A stretch of 64,000 bases of DNA from DATJBF01 sp035515475 (GCA_035515475.1 DATJBF010000027.1:1-64000); one strand, 5' to 3'; shown: positions 33,790 through 44,500, counted from the stretch's first letter. Numbers and translations: made by a program. The notes: a model not told the origin generated them from the sequence alone.

Positions 33790-34986
33790 TTACGCCGGGA
33801 TGCACTCGGCGGATACATCCATCGCCCGCAATCTTCCTGCGATTTCGTCCCGATAAACAGGGTTCATGACGATCACGTTATCCGGGCGAAACGTCTTCAA
33901 GAATTCCGGGGCAACGACCTCCTGACCCGTCACGGGTACAAACCGCCCCTGCTTGTGCGGATTCAGATCCACCACGTAGGAAATATGGCCCTGCGACCGC
34001 ATGATGTTGAGAAACATAACGCCTTTGGAGCCGCCGCCCCAAACGACCGTTTTTCGGCCCAAGCGCTTCAGCTCAGCCAGTTGGCGGCTCCAGCTTCCGA
34101 CCTTTTCGTTGTACCTCTCAGCGAAAGCTCCCACGTACCGGACGAAGTCCGCCCTGTCCCCCGTTCTCGCTTGATCCCCTGCCCCAATCTGTTCAGCCGG
34201 AAATGCCTCAACTATGAGGTACTGACCGTCAAAGCCCTCTTCGAGTGACGCGACGCGAAACCCGGCCAATGCAAACGCGTGTGCCAGTGATCGGGCGGTG
34301 AAATACGAATAGTGTTCGTAGATGAGATCCCAGATGCCGAGGTCCCGCAGCGTATACATCACATTCGGGACCTCGAACGCCACGACCGCATCCGCCTTGT
34401 CTCCGATGCCGGCGCGGATCCCCCGCAACAGGCCGACCGGATCGTGCACGTGCTCCAAGACCTGCCGACAGCAAATGAAATCCGCCGGACTCTCCGGACG
34501 CGCAGCCGGGCAGAAGTCGCGCACGAACCGCACGCGATTCCCGAGTCCGGGATCAATTTCACGTTCTTCGTAACTGCGGTCGTAGCCGACACCACGATTG
34601 TGGCCAGCCTCGCACAGCAACAGGAGAAAGTCCCCTTTGCCGCAACCAATCTCAACCACGTCCTTGTCGCGGACGTCGTAGCGCTCCACCCATCGTTTGG
34701 CCAGCGCATGGGCGTAGGACCGAAATCTCTCCGAGTAATGGAGCGAGTTCTCGTACCGCTGATCGTAGTCGCGCATCGAATCGGGCCGAAATGCTGCATT
34801 GAAGACGTGGCGGCATTCCTCGCAGCAACAGAGTCGCATGTCACCGGTCGGCGCGGCGAGGGCTTCGGCCCGTGTCGGCCACAGGACGTTACAGTATACG
34901 GGCACCGGTGGGGTCGAGAGAAGCGCCCTCGTTTCCGCCGACCGGCACACCGGGCAAACCGGAGTGTTATGACTTGGAGTCGTCAC
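33790..34986 (-). CDS. SAM-dependent C-methyltransferase of surface-glycan type (398 aa)
   Basis: An N-terminal zinc site (CPVC at residues 11-14, then CCCEEC near 53) precedes a class I methyltransferase fold with DVVEIGCGKGDFLLLL near residue 110 (SAM motif I) and FICCRQVLEHVHDP. A C-terminal Rossmann-like domain follows (KTVVWGGGSKGVMFLN near 315; YVVDLNPHKQGRF). This three-part layout (Methyltransf_13/11/14) is that of sugar C-methyltransferases acting on nucleotide-bound sugars. It is paralogous to the protein at 36106-37287. It is the last gene of the cluster, just before the insertion element. Confidence 0.88.
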   Translation of the reverse strand: MTTPSHNTPVCPVCRSAETRALLSTPPVPVYCNVLWPTRAEALAAPTGDMRLCCCEECRHVFNAAFRPDSMRDYDQRYENSLHYSERFRSYAHALAKRWVERYDVRDKDVVEIGCGKGDFLLLLCEAGHNRGVGYDRSYEEREIDPGLGNRVRFVRDFCPAARPESPADFICCRQVLEHVHDPVGLLRGIRAGIGDKADAVVAFEVPNVMYTLRDLGIWDLIYEHYSYFTARSLAHAFALAGFRVASLEEGFDGQYLIVEAFPAEQIGAGDQARTGDRADFVRYVGAFAERYNEKVGSWSRQLAELKRLGRKTVVWGGGSKGVMFLNIMRSQGHISYVVDLNPHKQGRFVPVTGQEVVAPEFLKTFRPDNVIVMNPVYRDEIAGRLRAMDVSAECIPA

Positions 34987-35030
34987 CTTTGGTGCGGGTT
35001 CTCATCGTTACCTAGCCGCCCGGTAACGCC

Positions 35031-36020
35031 TCAAGCGTGCCGCGCGGCGGGCCGGGACCGGGGATTTGACGAGAACGTGCCCGCCTCGATGATATGCTGC
35101 CCCCCGAAGGATATCCAGTGCCGGGCCGCTCGTTTCAAGTCTTTAAGCAGGTTCTTCCGCGTCCATCGCATCCAATTTAGCAGATGGAAATTGCACCACA
35201 AACGCGACTTCAAGCTCAGTGGCGTCTCCCACACTCCCTGAAGGTATCCAAACAGCATGCGCCAATATGGGAGTGAGATCCGTCCGATCTTTTTCGTGTC
35301 GAACCATCCGGCATAGGTATGGTACTGCGGCTGCGCCACGCGAGCCGACCGCGCCGGATGATCCCGGTTGAGAAACAGGTATTCGGGTATCTCGTGATAC
35401 CGTCCCAGCAACGCCAGTCGGGCCAGCAGGACACCGTCTCCGTGGGCGTACGCCTCATGGAGTCGCGTCTTCCGCAAGGCTCTCAGCCGCATGAGCCCGA
35501 AGATTGGATAGCATCCCCTCTCGTAGATCATCCTGTTGAATCGTTCTTCGGGGTCGGGAGCACCCGCACTGGGGGGGGGGCCCGCGCTGGGCTTGACCAC
35601 GTGATGCTTGAAGTCTTTGATTGCCACACCGTTCTCGTCGATGATTCGGACCAGCGTGTGACACAGCACCACGGATGGATCGCGGTCGAGCACCTCGACG
35701 CAGCGCTCCAGACATTCGGGCAACCAGAGATCATCGTAGCTGGCCCAGTGGAAATACTCACCCCTGGCCAAGTCAACCGTACGGTTGAAGTTCGGGGCGG
35801 CGCCCAGATTGTGCGTATTACAATAGTAGCGGACCCGACTGTCCCGCGCGGCATACTCGCGGCCGATCTCCCCCGTTCGATCCGTCGACGCGTTGTCGGA
35901 AATGATGATCTCGAAATCCCGAAATGTCTGACACAGTAGCGACTTCAACGCCTCGTCCAGATACCGCTCGCCGTTGTAGACGGGCAAGCCAACACTCACA
36001 CGTGGAGGGGTGGCAATCAT
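35031..36020 (-). CDS. family 2 glycosyltransferase with C10 homopolymer tract (329 aa)
   Basis: This is a GT-A fold starting VSVGLPVYNGERYLDEAL, with IIISDNASTD near residue 38 and the FHWASYDDLW acidic pair near residue 95. It transfers a sugar from a nucleotide donor to a growing glycan, probably on the cytoplasmic face of the membrane. Its paralogue at 40541-41509 is very similar along its length. A run of ten C residues on the coding strand (35571-35580) encodes the prolines of SAGPPPSAG; the paralogue encodes the same loop without a homopolymer. Slippage there would truncate the enzyme. Confidence 0.92.
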   Translation of the reverse strand: MIATPPRVSVGLPVYNGERYLDEALKSLLCQTFRDFEIIISDNASTDRTGEIGREYAARDSRVRYYCNTHNLGAAPNFNRTVDLARGEYFHWASYDDLWLPECLERCVEVLDRDPSVVLCHTLVRIIDENGVAIKDFKHHVVKPSAGPPPSAGAPDPEERFNRMIYERGCYPIFGLMRLRALRKTRLHEAYAHGDGVLLARLALLGRYHEIPEYLFLNRDHPARSARVAQPQYHTYAGWFDTKKIGRISLPYWRMLFGYLQGVWETPLSLKSRLWCNFHLLNWMRWTRKNLLKDLKRAARHWISFGGQHIIEAGTFSSNPRSRPAARHA

Positions 36021-36105
36021 TCGACACGCTCCGAGCCGTGGGCGTCGGTCAAAGGAGTTCCCTCACGGCACCGTTCGCACGCCGGACAAGTTGAGCCGTG
36101 ATTGG

Positions 36106-37287
36106 TCATTGGACGGGGATCAACCGGGGTTCCAATCCCATCCCCCGCAAACCACGGGAAACCTCCTCGGTGTAGATGGGATTCATGAGGATGACGACAT
36201 CGGGACGGTACTCCCGTAGAAACTGTGGAGACACAACGGCGTGACCGGTGCCGCCAAGAAACGTCCCGTGCTTGTATGGGTTCACATCAACGGTATAAGC
36301 GATCTCGTCGGAGACGCCTAGCGTGGTCAGAAACGTCACGCCTTTCGAGCCGCCGCCCCAAACGACCACCCGGTCCCCGCGTTTCTTCATGTGAGCGAGA
36401 TCGGTTTTCCACGCGTCGATTTTGGCCGAACAATGCGCCGCGAAATCAGCAACGTCCGTCCACAACGCCCGGATACCCTCGTTGATTTCGCTGGCGGCCG
36501 GCTCGACCGCCTTGGCCGGTCGCGCTTCGATCATGAGGTACTGGTCGTTGTACGCCGTCCACGTTTCCAGCACCCGGAACCCGCTGCCCTGAAACAACCG
36601 TGCCAGCGGGCCCGCCGCGAAATAGGAACAGTGTTCGTAATAAATATCCCAAAACGCCCGTTCCCGTAGAATCCGGGGCAGGTCCGGCACCTGGAAGAAC
36701 ACCACCGTGTCCGGGCGATCACCAACGGAACGTCTTACCGTACGCATGAATTCGGCGGTTGGCTGGATGTGTTCCAAAGTCATTTTGCAGCAGACGAAAT
36801 CGCCGTGATACCGCGTGTATTTCTCCGAGTAGAAGTCCTGGATGAAGGTGATCCGCTCCCGGGCCGGGCTGCGGTTGCGCTCAATCACATACGCCGGATC
36901 GAACCCAACGCCGCGGTTGTTCCCCAATTCGCACAACAGGTTCAGGAACTCGCCTTTGCCGCAGCCGATCTCAATGACGTCCTTGCCGTGTAGGTCATAA
37001 CGATCGATGAGGTCTCGCGCCAGCTCTTCATGGAACGCCCGAAACGTGGGCGAAAATCCCTGGGTCTCCTCATACTTCTGCGAGTATTCGTGCAGCGAAG
37101 GATCGAACCGGACGTTGGACACGAACCCGCACGCGTCGCAAAAGCCCAACACGATGTCCCCCTTCGGATATCCGACCGCTTCCTCGCGTGTGTTGAAGAT
37201 CAGCACGCTATGGGCGGACACCCCGTGCGTCTCGTAAAAAGTCCGCATCCCGCGGTGTCCGCAACTCGGACAACTGGGATCGCTCAT
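36106..37287 (-). CDS. SAM-dependent C-methyltransferase, paralogue of 33790-34986 (393 aa)
   Basis: The order is the same: a zinc-binding N-terminus (CPSC, then CDAC), a methyltransferase core (DVIEIGCGKGEFLNLL; FVCCKMTLEHIQP) and a C-terminal domain (RVVVWGGGSKGVTFLTTL; YTVDVNPYKHGTF). The long frame continues upstream, but the ATG at 37287 overlaps the stop of the next methyltransferase (ATGA) and opens the zinc motif. It likely modifies a CDP-sugar intermediate made by the neighbouring cytidylyltransferase and reductase/epimerase. Confidence 0.88.
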   Translation of the reverse strand: MSDPSCPSCGHRGMRTFYETHGVSAHSVLIFNTREEAVGYPKGDIVLGFCDACGFVSNVRFDPSLHEYSQKYEETQGFSPTFRAFHEELARDLIDRYDLHGKDVIEIGCGKGEFLNLLCELGNNRGVGFDPAYVIERNRSPARERITFIQDFYSEKYTRYHGDFVCCKMTLEHIQPTAEFMRTVRRSVGDRPDTVVFFQVPDLPRILRERAFWDIYYEHCSYFAAGPLARLFQGSGFRVLETWTAYNDQYLMIEARPAKAVEPAASEINEGIRALWTDVADFAAHCSAKIDAWKTDLAHMKKRGDRVVVWGGGSKGVTFLTTLGVSDEIAYTVDVNPYKHGTFLGGTGHAVVSPQFLREYRPDVVILMNPIYTEEVSRGLRGMGLEPRLIPVQ

Positions 37288-38570
37288 AGGCTCGGTACCA
37301 GTTGCCCGGCTGCGGCCGCCTCGAGGTTGGGCGACCGGCGGTCGACAATCCTCGGCACAGGCACTGGGAGAATGAATTTCCCGCCCCGGGCCAAATACTC
37401 GTCTTGTTGCCGCATGATTTCGTTGGCAAAATTCCACGCCAAGATCAACACATACTCGGGCATGTCCTCCAGCAGCTTCGCCGGCGGGAAGATGGGCAAG
37501 TGGTTGACGCCCATAAAACGTCCGTGTTTGTACTGGTTCAGATCCACCACGTAGTCGACCAGTCTCTTGTCGATGCCCACGAAGCTCAAGAAGGTGGCGG
37601 CCTTGGCGGCGGCTCCGTAAGCTGCGATCGAATTCCCGTCGTCCTTGAGTCGATTGAGCATTTCCCACAGCGTGGCCTTCATCTCGCGGACCCGGTCCGC
37701 AAACCCCCGGTAATACTGCACCTCGTGGACACCCACCTTTTTCTCCTCGACGAGCAGACGCGCCACCGCTTCCCCGGGCCGCTCCTGTGGCTCGACGAAC
37801 AACCGCAGCGAGCCGCCATGGATCGGCACGCGTCTCACGTCGTTCAGGAACAGACCGTGCCGGCGAAACAACCGGTCCAGAGCCGTAACGGAGAAATAAC
37901 AGAGATGTTGATGGTAGATGGTGTCAAACTCGCAGTGGTCGACGAGGTCGACCACGTACGGCACCTCAATAGCGGCCACGCCTGTTTGTCCCAGGATGAT
38001 GCGGATCCCTTCCACGAAACCGTTTGTATCGGCCACGTGTGCCAGGACGTTGTTGGCCAGAAACACGTCCGCGCCCCGGCCCTCCTGTTCGCGCAGCTTC
38101 CGGGCCAGATCCTCGGAAAAGAACGCGCACCGCGTTTCGACGCCCGCCCGCCGGGCATTCTCGACGGGGCCTTCAGCCGGGTCGATTCCCAGAACCGGAA
38201 TCCCCCGCTCGACAAAGTTTCTGAGCATATACCCATCGTTGCTGGCGGCCTCAACCACCCAGGAACCGGCGCTCAACTGTCGCGACTCGATGATCTGCTT
38301 GGCGCTGTCCTCAAAGTGCTTCAAGAGCGTCGGCGAGACCGACGAGTAGTAGGGGTAATCGCGACAGAACAGGATCTCGGGCGCAACCGTCTCAGTGATT
38401 TGCACGAGGGTGCATGCCGGGCAGAAGACCAGGTCCAACGCGGCCGTGACCTCCGGTTCCGACAACTGCGTTTCCCGGAGCAGCGCATCGGCGAGCGGCG
38501 TCCGGCCAAACGAGATGATCGGCTCGAGATTCCGGCCCCCGCAGGAGCGACAGTCAGCGATCTTGCTCAT
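37284..38570 (-). CDS. SAM-dependent C-methyltransferase, third copy, divergent (428 aa)
   Basis: A CRSCGG and FCPACTLVQ zinc site is followed by WVVEAASNDGYMLRNF (SAM motif I near residue 110), FLANNVLAHVADTNGF, YHQHLCYFS and the C-terminal AYGAAAKAATFLSFVG with VVDLNQYKHGRF. The match is to sugar C-methyltransferases of the TylCIII/NovU type (EASNDGYLL and YHEHxxY motifs), so this copy is the likeliest true sugar C-3-methyltransferase. The start is the ATG at 38570, 16 bases below the epimerase. Confidence 0.9.
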   Translation of the reverse strand: MSKIADCRSCGGRNLEPIISFGRTPLADALLRETQLSEPEVTAALDLVFCPACTLVQITETVAPEILFCRDYPYYSSVSPTLLKHFEDSAKQIIESRQLSAGSWVVEAASNDGYMLRNFVERGIPVLGIDPAEGPVENARRAGVETRCAFFSEDLARKLREQEGRGADVFLANNVLAHVADTNGFVEGIRIILGQTGVAAIEVPYVVDLVDHCEFDTIYHQHLCYFSVTALDRLFRRHGLFLNDVRRVPIHGGSLRLFVEPQERPGEAVARLLVEEKKVGVHEVQYYRGFADRVREMKATLWEMLNRLKDDGNSIAAYGAAAKAATFLSFVGIDKRLVDYVVDLNQYKHGRFMGVNHLPIFPPAKLLEDMPEYVLILAWNFANEIMRQQDEYLARGGKFILPVPVPRIVDRRSPNLEAAAAGQLVPSL

Positions 38571-38586
38571 TCTGGCGCCGGTCCTT

Positions 38587-39618
38587 TCAGCGGCCCTTCC
38601 AACGAAGAGATGCGTCGATTGAACCCGTCCGCAGGAGCTTCTGAATGTGAGCGACCCGCTTGTACCGTTCGCCTTCGAATTCCTCAAGTGTCAACCCAAC
38701 CTGTCGGTAGGCGGTGTGAAGCTCGCGCGCGCCCAGCCGGGCGCTCCACTGCGGCTGGAAGCCCGGCAGCGTCCGCAAGATCTTGCTGCAATCCACGCGG
38801 TAACACCGTTTGTCCGGCCCCGCGCCTTCGGCGAACTCGATGCGGCAGTCGGGAGCCGTTTCCTTCACGATCTCGGCCAACGTACGGATCCGGTAATTGT
38901 CCTCATTGCGCCCGACGTTGAACGCCTGATTATGCACGAGTTCTCGAGGCGCGGTGAGGACCGCCAGAAACGCGCGACTGATGTCCGCGATATGCACGAT
39001 GGGCCGCCATGGTGTGCCATCGCTTTTGATGTAGATGCGTCCGGTCGTTACCGCCCAAGCGGCCAGATTATTGAGCACGAGATCAAACCGCAGCCGGGGT
39101 GAGACGCCGAACGCCGTGGCGTTTCGCAGGAACGTGGGGCTAAACCTGTCGTCCGCCAGTTTGGAAACGTCCTGCTCCACCAGCACCTTTGACTTTCCGT
39201 ATGGTGTGACCGGGTTGAAAGGTGACTCCTCGGTCAGCATATCCTCGCCACCCGCCCCATAATTGCTGCAGGAAGACGAGAAAACAAACCGGGAAACGCC
39301 GAGCTCTTTGGACAACTGAGCGAGACGCACCGAAGCCCGGTGGTTGATCTCGTATGTCAATTCGGGATTCAGGTCGCCGAGTGGATCGTTGCTCAGCCCG
39401 GCGAGATGAATCACCGCGTCGAATCCCTGGAGATCGTCGGCCGCCACGTCCCGGACGTCTTTGCGCATTTCCGGAATCTCCCGGATTCCGTTCGTGCCGA
39501 ACGTGCAGGCCTCGAACAGATCGCTGTCCAATCCGACGACTTCGTGCCCGGCGCCCAGCAGCATGGGCACCATCACGGTGCCGATGTACCCTTTGTGACC
39601 CGTTACCAGTACGCGCAT
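38587..39618 (-). CDS. NAD-dependent sugar epimerase/dehydratase, SDR family (343 aa)
   Basis: An NAD-binding GHKGYIG motif at residues 7-13 (GxxGxxG) and the catalytic SSSCSNYG...YGKSK set (Tyr-x-x-x-Lys near residue 145-150) identify an extended SDR acting on a nucleotide sugar. It follows the cytidylyltransferase by 2 bases, so the substrate is probably a CDP-linked sugar. A CDP-glucose 4,6-dehydratase of typical sequence is not seen in the window; this protein or one encoded elsewhere must do that step. Confidence 0.9.
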   Translation of the reverse strand: MRVLVTGHKGYIGTVMVPMLLGAGHEVVGLDSDLFEACTFGTNGIREIPEMRKDVRDVAADDLQGFDAVIHLAGLSNDPLGDLNPELTYEINHRASVRLAQLSKELGVSRFVFSSSCSNYGAGGEDMLTEESPFNPVTPYGKSKVLVEQDVSKLADDRFSPTFLRNATAFGVSPRLRFDLVLNNLAAWAVTTGRIYIKSDGTPWRPIVHIADISRAFLAVLTAPRELVHNQAFNVGRNEDNYRIRTLAEIVKETAPDCRIEFAEGAGPDKRCYRVDCSKILRTLPGFQPQWSARLGARELHTAYRQVGLTLEEFEGERYKRVAHIQKLLRTGSIDASLRWKGR

Positions 39619-39620
39619 AA

Positions 39621-40394
39621 TCAGTCCTTCCAAGTTTTCCAAGGTGCTTCCCCGCCTTGCCAGAGTTCTTCCAGCAGCACCTTGTCGCGGAGTGTATCCA
39701 TGCACTGCCAGAACGACGTGTGTTTGTACGCCATGAGTTGGCCGTCCCTCGCGAGTCTCTCCAACGGGTCCCTTTCCCAACTCGTCATGTCACCCTCAAT
39801 GTAATCGAAGATCCCGGGCTCGAGAACGAAGAACGCGCCATTGATCCAGCCTTCGGCCGTTTGCGGTTTCTCGGAAAACACCTTCACCTGTCCACCCGAG
39901 TTCACCTCGATGTGACCGAACCGGGCTGGCGGGCGAACAGCGGTCATCGTGGCCAGTTTGCCATGAGACCGATGGTACTCGATCAACTTGTCCAGGTTCA
40001 CGTCCGACACACCGTCACCCCACGTCAGCATGAACGTCTGGTTGCCCAGGTGTGGCTGCAACCGCTTGATCCGGCCGCCGGTCAGCGTTGCCTGACCGGT
40101 ATCAATCAGTTCGACAAACCAGGAGGGCCGGGATCCATTTGCCTTGATGTCGCCCGTGCGCAAATTGACGGCGAGGTCGTTGCTCAAGTGGCAGTAATCG
40201 ACGATGTACTTCTTGATCACCTCACCCTTATACCCGAGGGCGATCACGAACTCGTTCCAGCCGTACACCGAGTAATGCTTCATGATGTGCCACAGAATCG
40301 GTTTTCCACCGATTTCGATCATCGGTTTCGGTTTCACTTGCGTCTCCTCAACCAAGCGAGAACCAACCCCTCCTGCCAGTATCGCCACTTTCAT
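39621..40394 (-). CDS. rfbF: glucose-1-phosphate cytidylyltransferase (257 aa)
   Basis: The protein is full length, with MKVAILAGGVGSRLVEET and KPKPMIEIGGKPILWHIM at the N-terminus, LTWGDGVSD near residue 128 and PPARFGHIEV near 160, all typical of RfbF/DdhA enzymes. It makes CDP-glucose from glucose-1-phosphate and CTP, the entry step to CDP-dideoxy or branched sugars. It leads the group of epimerase and methyltransferases and is separated from the upstream glycosyltransferase by 146 bases. Confidence 0.95.
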   Translation of the reverse strand: MKVAILAGGVGSRLVEETQVKPKPMIEIGGKPILWHIMKHYSVYGWNEFVIALGYKGEVIKKYIVDYCHLSNDLAVNLRTGDIKANGSRPSWFVELIDTGQATLTGGRIKRLQPHLGNQTFMLTWGDGVSDVNLDKLIEYHRSHGKLATMTAVRPPARFGHIEVNSGGQVKVFSEKPQTAEGWINGAFFVLEPGIFDYIEGDMTSWERDPLERLARDGQLMAYKHTSFWQCMDTLRDKVLLEELWQGGEAPWKTWKD

Positions 40395-40540
40395 TTTTCA
40401 GCCACCCTTCAATAGGATTGCGCGGCGCGTCCAGTGCTCCGCAGATTGCCGTCTGTCACTACCGCCATGCGTCGCGTTCGAGCGGGAATGAATCCAGCAG
40501 GAGCCATGCCCTTCCGGGGTGGCGGCACAGGACCCACCAT

Positions 40541-41509
40541 TCATGCACCGCGCGCGTCCAGCAAGGCATTGGCCCGCCGGACGCGCTCGCGGTGGGGTAA
40601 TATCAGTTGCCGCGCGGCTCGCTTCATGTCCTTGACCAATTCCTTGCGGGTCCACCGCATCCAGTTCAGCAGATACAGGTGACACCACACACGCGACACG
40701 AGGCTCAGCGGCGTTTCCCACACTCCCTGAAAATACCCGAACAACATGCGCCAATAAGGGAGGGAAATCCGCCCAATCTTCCTGGTGTCGAACCAGGCCG
40801 CATACGAGTGGTACTCCGGCTTCGCCACGCGGTCCGAACTCTCCGGATGATCCCGGTTCAGAAACAGGAACTCGGGTATCTCATGGTACCGTCCCAGCAA
40901 AGCAAGTCTGGCCAGCAATACGCCGTCTCCGTGAGCATAAGGCTCGATGCCGCGCGTCTGCCGCAAAGCACTCAAGCGCATCAGCCCAAACACCGGATAG
41001 CAACCTCGTTCGTAGATCATTCTGTTGAATCGTTCTTCGGGGTCAGGAGCGCCCGCGGTGGGAGGCGGGCCGGCGGTCGGTTTCACCAAGTGATGCCTGA
41101 AGTCCCTGATCGTTGATCCCTTGCCATCAATGATCCTCGTCAGTGAATGGCACACCACGACCGACGGATCTCGATCCAGCACCTCCACACATCGCTCCAG
41201 CCATTCCGGCAACCAAAGATCGTCGTAACAGGCCCACTGGAAGTATTCCCCTCTGGCAAGCTCAACTGTGCGGTTGAAGTTGGGGGCAGCACCTAAATTG
41301 TGCGCGTTGCGGCAGCAGCGGATCCGACCGTCTTGCGCAGCATATCGGCGGCATATCTGCTCGGTTTGATCCGTCGAAGCATTGTCCGAAATGATGATTT
41401 CGAAGTCTTCAAACGTTTGCGACAACAAGGCTTTCAGCGCCTCCTCCAGATAGCGCTCGCCGTTGTATACGGGCAAGCCAATGCTCACGCGAGGTCGGGT
41501 CGCATTCAT
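40541..41509 (-). CDS. family 2 glycosyltransferase, paralogue of 35031-36020 (322 aa)
   Basis: VSIGLPVYNGERYLEEAL at the start, IIISDNASTDQTE and FQWACYDDLWLPEW near residue 93 show a GT-A fold. The sequence runs parallel to the other copy to near the end, including the GPPPTAGAPDPEERFN loop, but here the proline codons are mixed and there is no homopolymer. It likely adds a related sugar in the same glycan. It lies 36 bases below the giant LamG/beta-helix gene. Confidence 0.92.
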   Translation of the reverse strand: MNATRPRVSIGLPVYNGERYLEEALKALLSQTFEDFEIIISDNASTDQTEQICRRYAAQDGRIRCCRNAHNLGAAPNFNRTVELARGEYFQWACYDDLWLPEWLERCVEVLDRDPSVVVCHSLTRIIDGKGSTIRDFRHHLVKPTAGPPPTAGAPDPEERFNRMIYERGCYPVFGLMRLSALRQTRGIEPYAHGDGVLLARLALLGRYHEIPEFLFLNRDHPESSDRVAKPEYHSYAAWFDTRKIGRISLPYWRMLFGYFQGVWETPLSLVSRVWCHLYLLNWMRWTRKELVKDMKRAARQLILPHRERVRRANALLDARGA

Positions 41510-41545
41510 TACGCCGTCTTCCAGAGGTCGGAAGGAATCAAGCCC

Positions 41546-44500
41546 TCACGGCACCGTCCGTACGCGGTAGTATCGCGTCGAGAAGTTTGTAACCGCACCA
41601 GAATCCACGTAGCTCGTGGTCGTGTCGCCACTGCCATAGACAATGATCGGTCCGCTGACGTCGCTGAAGTTCGTGAGGTACCCACCGTTCGCGTCCCCAG
41701 CCGTCGCCTGGAGCGCGTTGGTCCGACCGCCCGCAGTCTGCCACGCCACCTCAATGTCATTGCCCTCACGGGCGGCGGAGATAATGCGAAAGGTCGAGTT
41801 GCCGTCGGTCGGATTCGTGCCGGCAGCGAATTCCGTGGAATTGTTCTGGCCGTCTCCGTCCGGGTCGGCGTTCGCCGCGGCTTGCGGACAGTTCGTGCAA
41901 CCGAAGTACAGCAACTGCCACGTTTGGAACGGCGTCGGCGGCGCGGTCAAGGCGCTGGTGTAGAGTTGCTGGATTTGCGCCGGCGTCAGCGAATGGTTAT
42001 AGACGGCGATCTCGTCAACCTTGCCGTTGAACGGACGCCCACCGGACGACGGATCGTAACCGAGATACAACGACGAGTCGAACGCCTGGTTGGGGAGACT
42101 GATCGTCTGCGTGGACATGTTGAGCGTGCCGTTCGTACCCAGATAGATTGTCGCGTTTGTCGGCGTCACGGACAGAGCGACGAACGACCACTGGTTGGTG
42201 GGCACGGACAGACCGGTGCTCCGATTGAATGTAGTGCCGTCATTATTCCACGTGTAACGCAATTCATTCAGGATCGTCCCCGGCCCAAAGTGCAGTCCGG
42301 CAACCGTGCTGCCGCCCCGGCAGAAGGCTATGCCGGCCCAGCCGACTTGAGCGCTGGCCGGGTTGATCCAGCCGGTGATCGTCACCGTATTGGTGTTCAA
42401 GTTGAGCGCCGGCATGGTGAGATAAGAGTTCGCGAGAGAAGAGTTCAGTTGCATCGCCGTGTTGTTGGTCTCGAAACCGGGGAACAACGGTGACTGTGGC
42501 CCGCCGATGCCCGGGGTCGCATTCGCGCCGATGGTTCCGTTGTGGACGCCCATGAGGTCGGCCGCGATAGTGGCGCCGCTGCGCTCGTTCAACCGCCAGT
42601 ACGCCACCGGGTTGTTGTTCGACACCGTTTGCGGATAGTTACTCGAAGACGGTGGGGGCGGAGGCGGCGGCGGTGGAATCGACAACGCGGCCACGGCGAA
42701 GAACTCGCCCCGGACCTCGGCGGTATAATTTGTTCCCGGTCCATCCACATGCCGCAGCGTGCCGGTGGGGCTCCCCTGCTCGCCCGGCAACAGCCACCAG
42801 TCACCAACCATGTACACCCGGTTCGACGAATCGGCCGCCATACCTGCAATGCGCCATGCCAATCGCCCGGACTGGTCGGTAATCAAACCGTGATCGGCAA
42901 TCGCCGGGGTCCCATTGGTCTCGAGTGACACGCTCAGGAGATGGAAATCCTGGTAGCCCTGCTGGCCTTCCTGCCGATTGTCGCGCTGAACGTAGAATAC
43001 CCGGTCCTGTCCCAAGGCCATGCCGAGGCCGTACGGCCCGATGTTTTGCACGATGCTGAAGCCGTTCGACGGATCGTCCTCAAAGGCGTTGGCGTCGAAT
43101 ATGTACAGGTCGTTGCCCTCCTGGAGACGAAACACACACCGGTCGCCGTCAGGAAGCGGCTCGGCCCACGCCCAGAATCTGTCACCGGACACATCGTTCG
43201 ACGGCAAGACGTTCGGCCAGCGGTCGATGAACCCCGTCGCCGAGTTCACTCGAAGCAGAGAACCATTGTCTCCCTGGGGGCTGATCCAACAATCGCCCCG
43301 ATTATCGACGAAGAACCAGAATGCGGCGATGCCGGGCACGGCTCCGAGAAGCTCTTTCGTCCCGGTGGCGATATCGATCCGATAAACGTAGCTGGTCGGC
43401 GGCGGCAACCAATCTTGCGTGGTGTATACGATCAATTTGTTCCGTACCGGGTCGAGGCCGATGCCGGCGTAGATGGTGTAGTTGGACCGGATCACCCCGA
43501 AATCTCGGAAATGGCCCGTACTCAATTCGTAGCCCACGACATGCGCCCCGGTGTACGCGGCTTCTGCTTCAGGCCAGTAGTTCCCCAAGTGGGTGGCAAA
43601 ATAGAGCCAGCCGTCGTGCTCGAGAATGTCGCTGTGAATCTTGCCTTGCGGCGGCGTCACGGTGGGGTCCTCGCCGCAGACGCGGGTAATGTCGTTCGTC
43701 AGCAGCGTGAGGACGCCGATGGCCGGTTGGTAACGGAAGAAAGCGGCGCCGTGCATATTATCGTGCGTCGAGCTGGCGAAGTAGCAATTTCCATCCGACG
43801 CCACCCTGGTTCCCTGCCATTGACCATCGAGAACCTGTACGTAAGGATTCAACGGAAACGACTGCGCCATACCGGTCGCGGTGCCAATGAGAACGAACAC
43901 GTTGAACTGTTTTCCAGTTGTCGGCACGGCGGCCGTGTTGGTCCAACCGTTTGGAATCGCGACCGTGAGATTGGTCATTGGCAGGCTGAGCGACGCTCCC
44001 GTGTACATGCCGGTCAGAACCGGCGGCGCAAAGTAGTCCTGCGCATTGCGCACCTCATATACGTCCCCGCTGCTGAGGACGCTGCTGACATCGACCGCGA
44101 CGTTATCCGCGCCGCTCCAGTTGAACACGACGACGTTGGCGCGGCGAGATTCATAGGCATTGGGGTCTACGAACACCTGGTTGGTCGGCGTGATGCTCGC
44201 AAAATAACTGCTATTCGAGTCGAATCCGGTCGCCGCCCTCCATCCAGCAAAGTCGGCCCAACTGCCGTAGGAAAAACTTTGGCCCCCATTGCCGTAGTAG
44301 GCGTTATGGTCGATGGCGTCAGCCGGCGCCGCCTGGACCGCCAGCAGACTGCCGTTGGTGCTGTACAGGGTGTTGTTGGTGAAGATCAGGGAATCATAGT
44401 CCGTGGATGTGACCTGGAAATTCCCGCCGCCCGATCCTCCGGCGACATAGTTGCCTCCAAACACCGCGTTGCTGTTGGCGGCGCCACCGTAATCGGTTCG

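Noticed and set aside
37302..38921. 539-codon plus-strand ORF opposite a methyltransferase and epimerase
   Set aside because: It spans the antisense of two real genes with overlapping coding evidence.
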